64,000 bases of DNA, from assembly GCA_964006375.1 (NCBI GenBank), contig OZ023262.1, positions 195,301,907-195,365,906 on the forward strand. Direction: 5' to 3'. Of the stretch, positions 1-11,018 are shown in pieces. The DNA comes from Tillus elongatus. Taxonomy: Eukaryota; Arthropoda; Insecta; Coleoptera; Cleridae. How positions within the stretch are numbered: the first letter of the stretch is position 1; every line of letters starts with the position of its first letter. A program made the translations under genes and the position numbers. The notes below the pieces were generated by a model that did no database searches, was not told where the DNA came from, and saw only the letters and a list, made by a program, of their open reading frames with translations.

Positions 1-714
1 TCATTTTCAACAATGTCAATTAGTAGAGGGTAAAAGATATCTTCTAGTAATTTCAAATACGTTTCGCCACTCAAATTGCAATCAATAAAAATTGGTCCGA
101 TTAAACGGTCTCCAAAAATGCCAGTCCAGACATTCAATTTCTGTAGAGTTTGAGTGCGGACTTCGTGAAAATTTCTTGGATTATTATCTGCCCAATAACG
201 ACAATTATGACGATTGAATGTAGAGTTTAATAAAAACATACATTCGTCTGAAAAACAGATATTGAGCAGAAAGTTCCCGTTATCAGCTATTCGTGTAGTC
301 ATCACTTCACAAAACTCCAGCCGCTGATCAAAATCATCTTCATTCAGTTGTTGTACAAGATTAATTTTATACAGGTGAAATTTATGATGCTTCAATATTC
401 GCTGAATAGTTGTTATTTTGGTGTTTGAAACAGTGGCCAATTTTCTCGTGCTCAAAGTTGGGTCTGCAGCAATTTGTCCTAAAACTTCAATCTCAGTAGT
501 GTGATTTAATCGGAAATTCACGTTCAGTATCCCGTTTTTTGTTGGCTACTGAACCACTTTGTCGAAACTTTGCAACTAACTCCAAAATATATTTTTTGTT
601 AATATGTCTGTTCGGATGTCGTTCATTAAACAAATTTGCGGTACGGTTGGCACAGTCATCGTTTTTGAAAAAAAGAGTAATTATTTCAACTCTTTCTTTT
701 ACAGAATACACCAT
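1..714 (-). pseudogene. family A transposase, frameshifted, C-terminus outside window
   Basis: The product would cut and paste the element at TA sites. The start is ATG at 714 (MVYSVKERVEI), followed by a helix-turn-helix region (residues about 5-60). After FPIKS, near position 505, one base is missing relative to the 46-kb copy and the frame shifts. It then continues as a recognisable transposase with the first catalytic aspartate kept in CFSDE and the block NRHNCRYWADNNP. The second and third aspartates lie beyond the window edge. Compared with the 46-kb copy it keeps the SDE triplet (SDQ there) and the Trp codon that is a stop there, so the two copies decayed independently. Family assignment is by motif, not by search. 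Confidence 0.8.
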
Positions 715-1170
715 TGTGAAATAAATTTTCGGTAGTACTATCAAGTATCAAACCCACCGATAATCTGAAATCATAACCCGCATTTTTCTTAATCCGATAA
801 GAAATATTCTAATAGTCAATTTTTTGTTTACAAACCAACAAAACATTGACTATCAGCACATTTCTTATCGGAATGTTTGAAATGCGTTTTTGCATCTTCA
901 ACTGTGAATAATTTTTAAAAGAGTTGATAAAACTTCAAAAAAATTAATGTTCTGAATTCATAAAAGAAAGAGCTTTCAAATGATGTAACACTCGACCCAT
1001 GTTCCCTATTTAAAATATAAGGGTTGTTTTCACCACCCTTAAGGGCTTGATGTGACAAAGTTGAGTTTTATGTCAAAACATGTCCCCCTCAATATTAAAA
1101 TTGACGCGTTTCAGCGTTTCTTAAAAAAATATTCTCTAGACGCAAATCGGTGTGTTTAGTTTTCAATGCG

Positions 1171-1175
<5 letters not shown>
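1..1175 (-). mobile_element. DD41D Tc1/mariner-like element, family A copy 1 (cut by window edge)
   Basis: This is the 5' part of a Tc1/mariner-superfamily DNA transposon, on the minus strand and truncated at base 1. Its end (about 1090-1175) matches both ends of the full copy at 46023-47946, including the terminal CGCTACCCTA and the GACGCAAATCGGT motif. About 60 bp inside the transposase start is a subterminal hairpin: TCCGATAAGAAAT near 796 and its complement near 866. The outer end runs straight into a (TA)n tract, and beyond that lies the right arm of repeat H. So the element was inserted in the TA tract of an H copy. Confidence 0.85.

Positions 1176-1262
<87 letters not shown>
1176..1262. 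repeat. (TA)n tract 1
   Basis: Pure TA dinucleotide tract between the end of DD41D element A copy 1 and the right arm of an H repeat. Confidence 0.97.
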
Positions 1263-1264
<2 letters not shown>

Positions 1265-1460
1265 GTACCGATTTTTATGAAACCAGGTGCGCGCATTATT
1301 TTAATAACTGGCTTAGAAAAGTTCGTTAGCCAGGAAATTCTGTATTTGGTCTTTTTTCGGAAAATTTTGTAGTTCCAGAAATAACAGAGCTATGGAAACT
1401 CAATATGTGCTACGCTCCTATATGACCTATATCATACGCAAAAATCATTGGGTATTTTGA
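1263..1460 (+). repeat. H repeat, right arm
   Basis: Diverged right arm of the dispersed repeat H. It keeps the order CCGATTTTTATGAAACC, then a segment reading GTTCGTTAGCCAGGAAA, then AACAGAGCTATGG. The same order is seen after the TA tracts at 27008, 51937 and 20871. Confidence 0.6.
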
Positions 1461-1474
1461 GGAGCAATACAAAA

Positions 1475-1543
1475 TCGACGTTGCTTAGCTGCAGTTAAGC
1501 AACGTCGGACACGTTCACTTCTTGGGTGGGTGACCGGTTTAAG
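1475..1543 (+). other. 5S rRNA-derived fragment with inverted duplication
   Basis: Positions 1494-1541 follow the middle of eukaryotic 5S rRNA: GTTAAGCAACGTCGG, then a diverged linker, then GGGTGGGTGACCG. These are the A-box-to-C-box internal promoter regions. The first part is also present inverted just upstream (CGACGTTGCTTA at 1477-1488), giving a 12-bp stem with an 8-nt loop. The 5S ends are absent, so this is a pseudogene or the head of a 5S-derived SINE, not a functional gene. Confidence 0.6.
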
Positions 1544-3055
1544 ATCTATTTCGCGTCTGATGTTTGTAAGACACTTTTTAAGTAAATTTTCGTAGAAATA
1601 ATTTTTCGGGTAATTCTTCTAAAAAAATGTTTGTTAGTGTGTGTAGAATAATCTTGTTTATTTTTGGAAAAAGTTTTTTTGGTAAATTTAAATTTTAAAA
1701 ATTTTTGGAAATTTTTCATATATTGTTAATGATTTCGTGAAAAAAATTGCCATAGCAAATTCTCAGGGCAACACTTTTCTTTTGCGAATTTCAATAAACT
1801 CTTTAGGTAAATTGTGTTAACAAGTTTGGGTAGATTTTTTGCTGGTTTCCGTAAAAAACGGCTAACAATTCGCTAATATTTTTATCGAATTTTCGTAGAC
1901 AAATCTTTTAGCTAATTTTCGCAGGATTTTTTTTTCACTGACCTTGAATAAATACAAAAAAGTCCGTGCGTTAGGGCAGGGCATTTTTATAGAAACGTTT
2001 TTAATGCTGAATATGTTTTTTTTAATGAAAGAATCAAATTTACTAGAAAGTATAAACTTTACAGTAGAAACCATGTACCATATTTCACTTAATTGTTTCA
2101 AAATTACCAAAATTTTCCCAAGAAGCTGGTCTGACTTCTTTGGCCAGCTAACTTATCTAAACAATTTACATAAAAACTACACCTGCCAAGATAGAATTAT
2201 TCACAAAAAGCTTTTTGGCAGAAATAAGAAAAATGTTTACACGAATAATTGCAAACAATTTCTTTTCAAGAAAATTCGAAATTTTTACAAAGATTGGTTA
2301 AGCAATTCTACACGAGAATACTATAAAAATCATTTTACGAAAACTTTTAAAAAAGTTTCTTACACGAAAATTTGTTAAACATTTTTGTTCACGATAATTA
2401 GAAAACTATTTTCTCATCTGAACTCGCAAACACATCTCTTACCCCATTTATTAAACATTACCTATTAGTTAGTAGCATTTCACAAAAATTTGACAACAAA
2501 TTATTTCTGAGAAAACACTTTAAAAATTTCTGGACAAACAATAAGCATTTTTTCACGAAAATTTGCTGAAAAAAATACATAACCTCCAAATTATATACCT
2601 AATTTTAATTAAAATTTTAAAAAAAGTTACACTTTCCACCGAAATTTTAATGGTGGAAATAAAGTGAAAGTAAAGAAAAATATAAGCGACAATATACTCA
2701 TATTTGCATGTTAGAAGCTGTCAGAAGTAAGAACGTTATGTAAGCCTGTCACTCTGAGGTTTCATTTGACATTTGTGAAAACAATTTATCTACTGCTTAT
2801 ATATTATGAAAATGTAAACATAAATAATCCTATCAAATTAATTACTTTATACCTTTTTTGTATCAAAGTTAATTAAAAATGTTTTATTTTTTCTTCGAAA
2901 ATTCCCTAAATAATCCCACAATCTGATCGGAATAAAAAATCTAAAAATTATTTTTTTGAACCGATCCCTACATGAATGCGTGTAGTATGCGAATAAAAAT
3001 ACAGACGTAGAGACTATTTCTTCGGCTTCACAAATGTTTGTTTTCTTCTCTTGAA
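1544..3055. other. AT-rich spacer, no gene recognised
   Basis: Very AT-rich stretch rich in poly-A/T runs and variants of AAAATTTTCGTGA. Open frames such as 1944-2378 are low-complexity Lys/Asn/Phe-rich and match no family I know. Nothing else is supported. Confidence 0.5.
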
Positions 3056-3415
3056 CCTGAGCCTCGGTGGTTCAGTGGTAAGAACGTGTGCCTCTGAACC
3101 GAGGGTACTGGGTTCGATCCCAGGGTTCTCCTTTAAAATTTTCAGTCAAACTGTAACATTAACATCACCTGAGGTTGTGGCATTGTATTTTAGCAAGTTG
3201 AATGTATGGACGTTCCGCCCTCGGAGGGGGCGTCCTGCCGTCGGTCCTGTGCCCATACGATGTTGGTCACGTTAAAAATGCCTACCCTTTTTACTGAAAG
3301 GCAGTTGTTCGGAAAATTTTCCAGGATAGTGAGGTGAAACTGCTCCCTGACGTCGGTGATTGGCCATAGTCACGGAACTAGGCCGACGATAAAGAAACAA
3401 ACAAAAAAAAACGCA
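3056..3415 (+). mobile_element. tRNA-headed SINE, copy S1
   Basis: The head carries a pol III A box (GGTTCAGTGG at 3069) and B box (GGTTCGATCC at 3111). A body of about 250 bp shared by five copies in this window follows. Body landmarks are AACATTAACATCA, a variable TTCCGCCC/TCGG block, a CACGTTAAA block and GAAACTGCTCCCTG. It ends at GGCCGACGATAAAG and an A-rich/(CA)n tail. A tRNA-like head, common body and simple tail define a SINE; it would be mobilised by a LINE that I cannot identify. Confidence 0.85.
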
Positions 3416-3639
3416 CACACACTTCTCTTTAACCGGTTTATGTATTTGGTAGCATCGTCAGACAGGAGGAAATTGTAAATATTTTTAAAACTGGAGACTT
3501 TATGTATACGAAGTATTACACAAAAGTTGAAGCAGACAGCACACCCTTCATTTCTGAAACACAAAATACAAGCTTTTTCGAAAAAAAATTTGTTACGGCA
3601 GTTTGAAATTGTTTAAATTCAGTCACTAACGACTTATGC

Positions 3640-4942
<1,303 letters not shown>

Positions 4943-6675
4943 ATACAGGGTGTTAGATTTTACAAAGCTCAATTTTTCTCGAAAATTTCAAATGGAACAC
5001 CCTGGATATGACTACGGCATCAGATAGCGGGTTTAGTAAGCTTTTTCCCAATCTCATATTTGCTAGGGTTCAATTGGCTGGATCAACAGAAACTGATGGA
5101 TCATTTGTAAACGTCTGGGCTTTCTTCTTTCTAAAGGTGACTTATAATTTGTACAGGCTTTTAATGAAAATCATAGACATGGTATTTTTTTGTGTAAATT
5201 GTTACATCGTTTTTAGATAATTGTATGGTGAAATTTATTTTTAACTTAATTTATAAACAACAAAAATTAAATAAAAATAATAGTACCACATTAATTTAAT
5301 ACATAAACGAAAGGTTGAAAAAATTGAAATAATCAACTAGTTAGCAAAATAACAGTTTTAATAACAAGTCTAATCTTCGTATAATTTGCCTAAGGGTAGC
5401 AGCATAGATTTACATACTCAGAATAATTCCGATTTAAAATAATTATCACTGAAACGCTCAAGTTGTTGCCTAGCAACAAACTCCTGAACGTTTATTAAAA
5501 ATAATAAAGCTCTTTCACTAATTTAGCAACAAAATATTGAAACTACGTGTATTAGATTATTTTTGTTAATACAGTAATTAATCGATGTCTGCATTCAGTA
5601 TGGATTATTCAGTTCAGGAGAGAAAGGATATGTTAGAGACATATTTAATGCCAAAAAGTGGCGGCCCGTGCATCGCGAAGATACAGGTACATTTTTTGCT
5701 CATTTACACTGAGTTTCCATCTAATTGTTACAATAATTAGTTAGGGATTGGTACCCAGAACGACGACACCCGGATTATTGATCATTTCTGCGTATTCACA
5801 ATACATTTTCACAATTCGGAAGTGTAATAGGAAATCAGCCAATAACCCACGTAAAGCCAATTACCAATGAAGAATTTTCGTAAAATACTTTACTTCATTT
5901 GCAAGAAAACCCAGGTTTATCAGCCACACTAGCTAGTAACCGATATTTCAAATAGAAGTGTTCACAGAATAATGAAAATGTATAATTATAAGCCTTACCG
6001 GTGTCATTTTGTCCAAGGCCTATGTAAGCCGCTTAGAGTTTTCGTATTGGGCGAATGAAGCTGAAGCTTTGAATATATATTATAAAACTTTAATCCATAT
6101 CCTTTGGACGGATAAGTCAAAGTTCACAAATAATGGTGTGTTGAATAACCATAACAGTGTAAGATGGGCAACGGAAAATCTACACTGGCTTTTTTTGAGG
6201 AACCACCAAACTGAATATAAAACCATCGTAAGGTGTGGGCTATTAGATAATAGATTGATGGGGCCCGTATTTTTTGAAGAAAATTTAGACGGGACGGCTT
6301 ACCCCAATCACCTAAACACCCATATGGACGATTGGTTGGATGATGTTCCACTGAATGTCCGATCTAGGATTATTTTTTAGCACGATGGATGTCCAGCTCA
6401 CAAGAGCAGCATAGTTGTGGCCCATTTGGACCAAGTTTTTGGCCCTAATTATATAGGTACAAAATCCCAAATACGACGACCTGCATGTTTTTGGGGCTAC
6501 ATCAAGGACCAAGTCTATTCAGATTTTGGCATAGATCCTGTAGTGAGCGTTCACAATCTACAACAACGGATATTAGATGCATGTCGGAATGTTGATCGGT
6601 AGATGATCCATGCTGCTACGCATAGACAAATTATGGAAATTAATGTGGTACTATTATTTTAATTTAATTTTTGTT

Positions 6676-6680
<5 letters not shown>
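4943..6680 (+). mobile_element. DD41D-related Tc1/mariner element, family C (degenerate)
   Basis: Decayed DNA transposon. A 45-50 bp inverted repeat, containing AATAGTACCACATTAAT near 5278 and its complement near 6636, brackets the coding relic. The right copy runs into (TA)n tract 3. An outer motif TACAGGGTGTTAG near 4943 may be the original left end, since CAGGGTG is the usual end of this group here. The exact left boundary is uncertain. Confidence 0.65.
5587..6602 (+). pseudogene. family C transposase relic
   Basis: It begins MSAFSMDYSVQERKDML, an N-terminal helix-turn-helix of the DUF4817-like type, and continues through frameshifts (PERRHPDY, then GNQPITHVKPITNEEF). The clear core from 6009 includes ILWTDKSKFTNNGV with the first catalytic Asp, then NHNSVRWA and GTAY. 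After a stop at 6378-6380 comes HDGCPAHKS with the second Asp. The region of the third catalytic Asp is damaged: only WGYIKDQVYSDFG remains. It cannot encode an active enzyme. Confidence 0.8.

Positions 6681-6752
<72 letters not shown>
6681..6752. repeat. (TA)n tract 3
   Basis: Pure TA tract abutting the right inverted repeat of element C (…TTGTTGTTTA). Confidence 0.97.
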
Positions 6753-6753
<1 letters not shown>

Positions 6754-7009
6754 CGCTTAACTTTCCTGACGGTAATATTACTATTTCTTAAAAATTTAAA
6801 GAAACTTTATAATATTTTTGTAATCAACTATTATCCCCTATACATTACTTAATACACATTATACAGATCTTCAAACAATAATTACCATTACAATATAAGA
6901 TAATCTCCACAAACACTATCATATTTATCTGACAGACACAGCACCCACCTTATTTCAAGTTTGGAAACACTTAGCATTTTGTACATATCGATTCCTACCA
7001 TTAAGAATA

Positions 7010-7300
7010 TTTTAATAGATTAAGGTTTATATTGAAAGATAAAATCCCACTTTTAAAACAACATTTCGATATTCAACAACCATTAATAACGTTTTAAGTA
7101 AACATGAATATGAAGATAAAATTTCTAAAGTATCTGCCGTGGTATATTGTGTTCCATGTAGTAATTGTAATAACACAAAAGTGAGAATGTGTTTAGAAGA
7201 CTTTGAAATTACTTTTAACAAAAATAGAATACCTTTTTAAAATACTGTCCCTATTTGTATTTCCTTGACAAAAACAAAAAAAAAACACAAATAAAAATAC
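7010..7300 (+). pseudogene. Penelope-like element relic, pre-endonuclease region
   Basis: One frame reads KISKVSAVVYCVPCSNCNN (about 7109-7171). This resembles the conserved V-V-Y-x-I-P-C-x-x-C stretch that precedes the GIY-YIG endonuclease in Penelope-like retroelements. The Y-(I/V)-G motif that should follow is lost. The same segment, including the flanking CCCTATTTGTATTTCC, recurs inverted at 62920-63400, so this is a repeat family. Assignment rests on short motifs. Confidence 0.5.
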
Positions 7301-7469
7301 ACAGTAGTTGGCTTGCATACGCCAGTTTGACTCTTATAGACTTTCAAATTTAACTTCAAACCGTGTGTATGTTTGTTATTTAAGGTTTTTCCAAGTTTAC
7401 TTTTAAAACTAGCTTGATATTCAAGTATTTAAAGGTTTGTATTTTTCCTATGTAAATTGTAATTTTTAG

Positions 7470-7587
7470 TGAATTTTCATTAAGAAAATTTACTGATAGA
7501 GAGGTATCGATTGTGAGACTTTCGGAAAATTGCTTCAAATAGCGCGACTTGGGGACCCTGGAACCCATTTCCATGGTGCGTTATAAA

Positions 7588-7683
<96 letters not shown>

Positions 7684-7960
7684 ATCCAACCGATAACTCA
7701 AAAAATACTTCACTGATTTGGACCAAGTTTGGGAATTACCCTTATTTTGTTAATGGCTTAGAAGAGTTCGTTCATCAGATCTTAACGCCCAATTTTTCTT
7801 AACAAAATATTAAAAAATTACTTCAAACGCAATATCTCTCAAACTGTTTAAGTGATTAAAACGAAAATTGATAACTTTAGAGAACATAGACAGACGTGGT
7901 TGTGTACCAATTTTAAAGTCTTTGGATCAAAGGAAAATAAAGTTATTCGAAATTACAAAT
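7470..7960 (+). repeat. H repeat, complete copy around a TA tract
   Basis: The left arm (7470-7590) has GTGAATTTTC, then CGCGACTTGGGGACCC. The right arm (7682-7960) starts with ACCGATAACTCAAAAAAT and contains TTCGTTCATCAG. Both arms have the same orientation, with tract 4 exactly between them. Confidence 0.7.
7591..7681. repeat. (TA)n tract 4
   Basis: Pure TA tract internal to an uninterrupted H copy. Confidence 0.97.
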
Positions 7961-9529
7961 AAAATAATCCTCGACATCACTTCAGATTCTGTAATGCAAT
8001 ATCTACAATGCTAGACCAAGGCAGATGACGTTATCTGTACTACTATGCCATTTAAATAAATCGTAGATAAAAATCTAAACAATAAAAGTTACTATCATTG
8101 AAATATGTCAGATGTAGAACATTGTGATGTACGACAGGGACGCCATCTCGGTGGGGAACCAGGTAGTATGTTGTCACGACAGCTGTAGTTAACATAAAAT
8201 GTTGCAGTTAGAGACTGTGTACAGCCCACTAACAATTTTGTAAATTGTCAGCCCTGACCCATTTATTTCCTAATACCGGGACAATGTTTGCGTCCAAAAG
8301 CGATAAATTTTAGCATGCGACTGCAAGCTGCTAGATAGCTTGTTGACGTTAGACGACACCGCTGATTTCTAACAGCAGCAATTAGCTTGCAAGATTAACG
8401 AGCGCATTATATCTATGCTTCCTCGGTTGCGCTTGTTATGTAGCGTTGTTGACATTTTACAACTGACTTTTAACTAACCTAACATATTTAAAACATAAAT
8501 AGAAATATCGAAAAGAAATATTGGACGATGGTTATAACTGAAAATTGTGAGCTAATGACTTAAAACCCTACAATTTTGCGTAAAATAGAAAATCAGTGTG
8601 TCAGTAAATCATATTATAAAAGCAGTGTTAACAGTAGGTTTTTAATGTTTCTTAATTGAGCCACAAAAAAAAAGACCCCATAGACATTATTATTACTGTA
8701 TAAACGGGGGAAATAACTAATGCATTATGTATCATTAATATCAGTATCGGCATTTTTATAGCTTATCTCCGTGCGAAAGAAAATATTTGTTAGGTTCGTT
8801 GTATTAAATTTAATACCACGCGCGTCAATGTTCTTTGCAAGTAGCAAAACCTGCGTACAAAATGAGAACGGTACTGATAGATTCATCATTTTTATTATCG
8901 ATGATTTCGCAGGTTAGTTGGTGAATATTTTTTTGATAAATAGCAATTTAAAGCGTATTTCTGTATTTCTCATATTGTACGTTTGAAACAGGTACAGGCT
9001 CCCGCTTAAAATTCGACATATCTACGTTTGTTAACCGTCCAAGCCTAGCGAGCTTAAATTAAAAGCTGCTTGCTTGCGGTCGACCGATTTCACTGTAGTC
9101 TTGTACAAAAGCTATGGTCACACACTTGCGAATTCCGAAATCGCCGCGAAACGTACTTATTGCTATTGGTTTATTTAAAGTGATATCGTAAACTGTGTTG
9201 TTTTTTATTAGATTTTATAAATTTATGTTACAAACTTTTGTGTGCATACGATCAGACACGATCTAAATGTCTTCTGTACTTTTAAGTTTGTGTAGCCCCA
9301 ATGTTAATTAAGTGCCCCCCTTTATTATACTCACTTAGCTTGTGCTTCTATATGTAATATAAAAATTAAAAAGAAGTTAAACAGCAAGTGAGTTTATTTC
9401 CTTTAGCGCTATATTTGATATTATCTGAAAAATACATTATAGGTGACGAAGTGGAATGTGATTTCGGTAAATTTACAGTTTACTGCACGGATGGTTTGAT
9501 AAAAAAAATCATAAACTTGCTTAGAACCC
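7961..9529. other. Unique-looking spacer, no gene recognised
   Basis: Less repetitive and slightly GC-richer than its surroundings around 8100-8470. Upstream exons of the EcKinase-like gene (its N-terminal ATP-binding part) might be expected here or further left, but I could not recognise any. A short ATG frame at 8861 ending at a GTTAGT donor-like site is too weak to call. Confidence 0.35.
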
Positions 9530-10092
9530 TCCTTGGATGCACAAGCCGCACGGAAAATTTGTTGCAAACAACACCCAAGAAAGTTAAGGGACCAAGAATG
9601 AATAGGCGTGATGGGCGGGGAGGAAATATGAGCAGAAAATGCTAAAACACCATTTAGTCGGACTGTGATGCGTTTTTCACATTTTGCTGCAATACCTCCT
9701 TTAAACCCTGTTTACCCCGCATAACACTTATATTCACCCAGGTCCAGTAACTTTCTTGGGGGTTGCTCCCAAAAAAATATTCTTGTGGTTTGTGCTTTAA
9801 AGGTAGTTGTATGCATGCATAAGGGGAAGGGAAACCCCCTGGGTTTTTGGGTGAGGGGGCTGAAACACTCCTCGTCCTTGGGTTCTTCTTCCCCTTCTGC
9901 ATGCATACAATCACCCTCAATGCATGAACCAAGGGATTTTTTTATGTTCAGCTTTCTGGTATTTTTTTTGGTGAGTATATTTCCTGTTTATCAATTGCTT
10001 TGTTTAAGTTTTGTATCCAAGTTACTGTATAAATATTTATGTTAGAGATCATGTTTTTGCTTGCCCTTATCTACCCCATTTTTTACTATTCC
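9530..10092 (+). repeat. 560-bp dispersed repeat, copy 1
   Basis: Nearly collinear with the inverted copy at 22245-22807. Landmarks are GGATGCACAAGCC, GGCGGGGAGGAAATATGAGC, CCCGCATAAC and ATTTCCTGTTTA. It contains an internal hairpin: TATGCATGCATAAGGGGAAG (9810-9829) and its complement at 9888-9910. A frame of about 86 codons (9785-10045) is shared with the other copy. The nature of the repeat (solo LTR, MITE or retroelement UTR) is unresolved. Confidence 0.75.
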
Positions 10093-10165
10093 TAATTCAA
10101 GTAATGTTTTATAACTTTTAATGCAAAGCTAAATCACCATAATATATTATTCTTATGACAATTAA

Positions 10166-10200
10166 CTACCATAACGCACTTGCTGCGTCCCGAACTTTTA
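10166..10200 (-). repeat. M repeat terminus
   Basis: Carries the complement of the M terminal motif (CGCACTTGCTGCGTCCCGAA). It is an orphan end; the partner end is not clear. Confidence 0.55.
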
Positions 10201-10728
10201 TTTTCTTCCATGTTGTAGCCTTGAGAATAGAATAGATATTTCCGAAAGCTCGATATTATAACACAAACGCTTAGCTTGTAACTGATATAAAGTCTGAAAC
10301 TTCAAATTTAGTACACATGTAGCAGTCTTTATAAAGCCAACTTCAGTTTAGAATTTTAATACAATAACTGTATTGTTCTTGAAAGTACAAAAATTTGCCG
10401 GAAGTAAATGTAAAATTTTCCCAGAAAAACTAGTTTGGTCGGGCTGGCCAACGAAATTATCTAAATTAGTTACAAATCTATGATGTCACCTTCGTTAATC
10501 GCTTGGATGAGTTCGTTAACCAGCCCAACCAAACCGGTCACATGAAGGAAAATATTATCTTAAAAAATCTGTGTTTCTCGAAATAATTCTTTTATCCTTT
10601 TCCGTGATTTGTAACAACTGTTTAAAGATTCACCACCATAAAGCACTATGTGAAAACTGGAACCTGCGATGAGCACTAATAAGTACACTTGGAGAACCCA
10701 AATCACCGCAACACATATTTCAGAGTCC

Positions 10729-10767
10729 TTACGATCGTTTCGTTGACCATGTCAACATCTTCAGAGG
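10729..10767 (-). ncRNA. hammerhead-ribozyme-like motif, left arm of copy 1
   Basis: Read on the minus strand: CCT, CTGAAGA, T, stem GTTGAC/GTCAAC with loop ATG, GAAAC, loop GATC, GTA, AGG. CCT/AGG can form stem I, and A-C/G-T forms a minimal 2-bp stem III. Deviations from the textbook core are one extra base between the CUGANGA box and stem II, and GUA rather than GUC at the cleavage triplet. Activity is untested. Confidence 0.5.
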
Positions 10768-10807
10768 AAGAAACATTCTTCACAAAATTCTGTGAAGATT
10801 TTTTCTT

Positions 10808-10848
10808 CCTCTGAAGATGTTGACATGGTCAAAGAAACGATCATAAGG
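10808..10848 (+). ncRNA. hammerhead-ribozyme-like motif, right arm of copy 1
   Basis: Mirror image of the left-arm motif: CTGAAGA at 10811-10817, stem TTGAC/GTCAA, GAAAC at 10834-10838, GATC loop, then ATA and AGG. The degenerate ATA suggests this arm is the less likely to be active. Confidence 0.4.
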
Positions 10849-11018
10849 TCTCTGAAATATGTGTTGTGGTGATTTGGGTTCTCCAAGTGTACTTACCATA
10901 AAGCAGGTATGCGCCCAGTCTTTAATTTTTTCTGAAAGAAAATATTTTCTTAAAACAAATATGTATTTCTGAAACTAATTGTTTTCTCCTTTTCCGTGAT
11001 GGAATAAAGTTAGAAGCT

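Larger units (their letters stand above)
10646..10894. mobile_element. Hairpin element with hammerhead-like arms, copy 1
   Basis: A 249-bp insertion flanked by the perfect 11-bp duplication ACCATAAAGCA (10635-10645 and 10895-10905). From 10681 to 10894 it folds back almost perfectly about a centre near 10788. The left end is longer by about 35 bp, with the complement of ATTAGTGCTCATCGCAGG. Each arm carries CTGAAGA, a stem and GAAAC, reading outward. The flanking duplication indicates a real insertion. Two further copies are at 34812 and 53577. Confidence 0.85.

Noticed and set aside
1944..2378. 144-codon plus frame
   Set aside because: Low-complexity Lys/Asn/Phe-rich translation of AT-rich spacer; no motif.
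8861..8920. Possible first coding exon MRTVLIDSSFLLSMISQ before a GT donor
   Set aside because: 17 codons with no homology; a donor-like GTTAGT is expected by chance.
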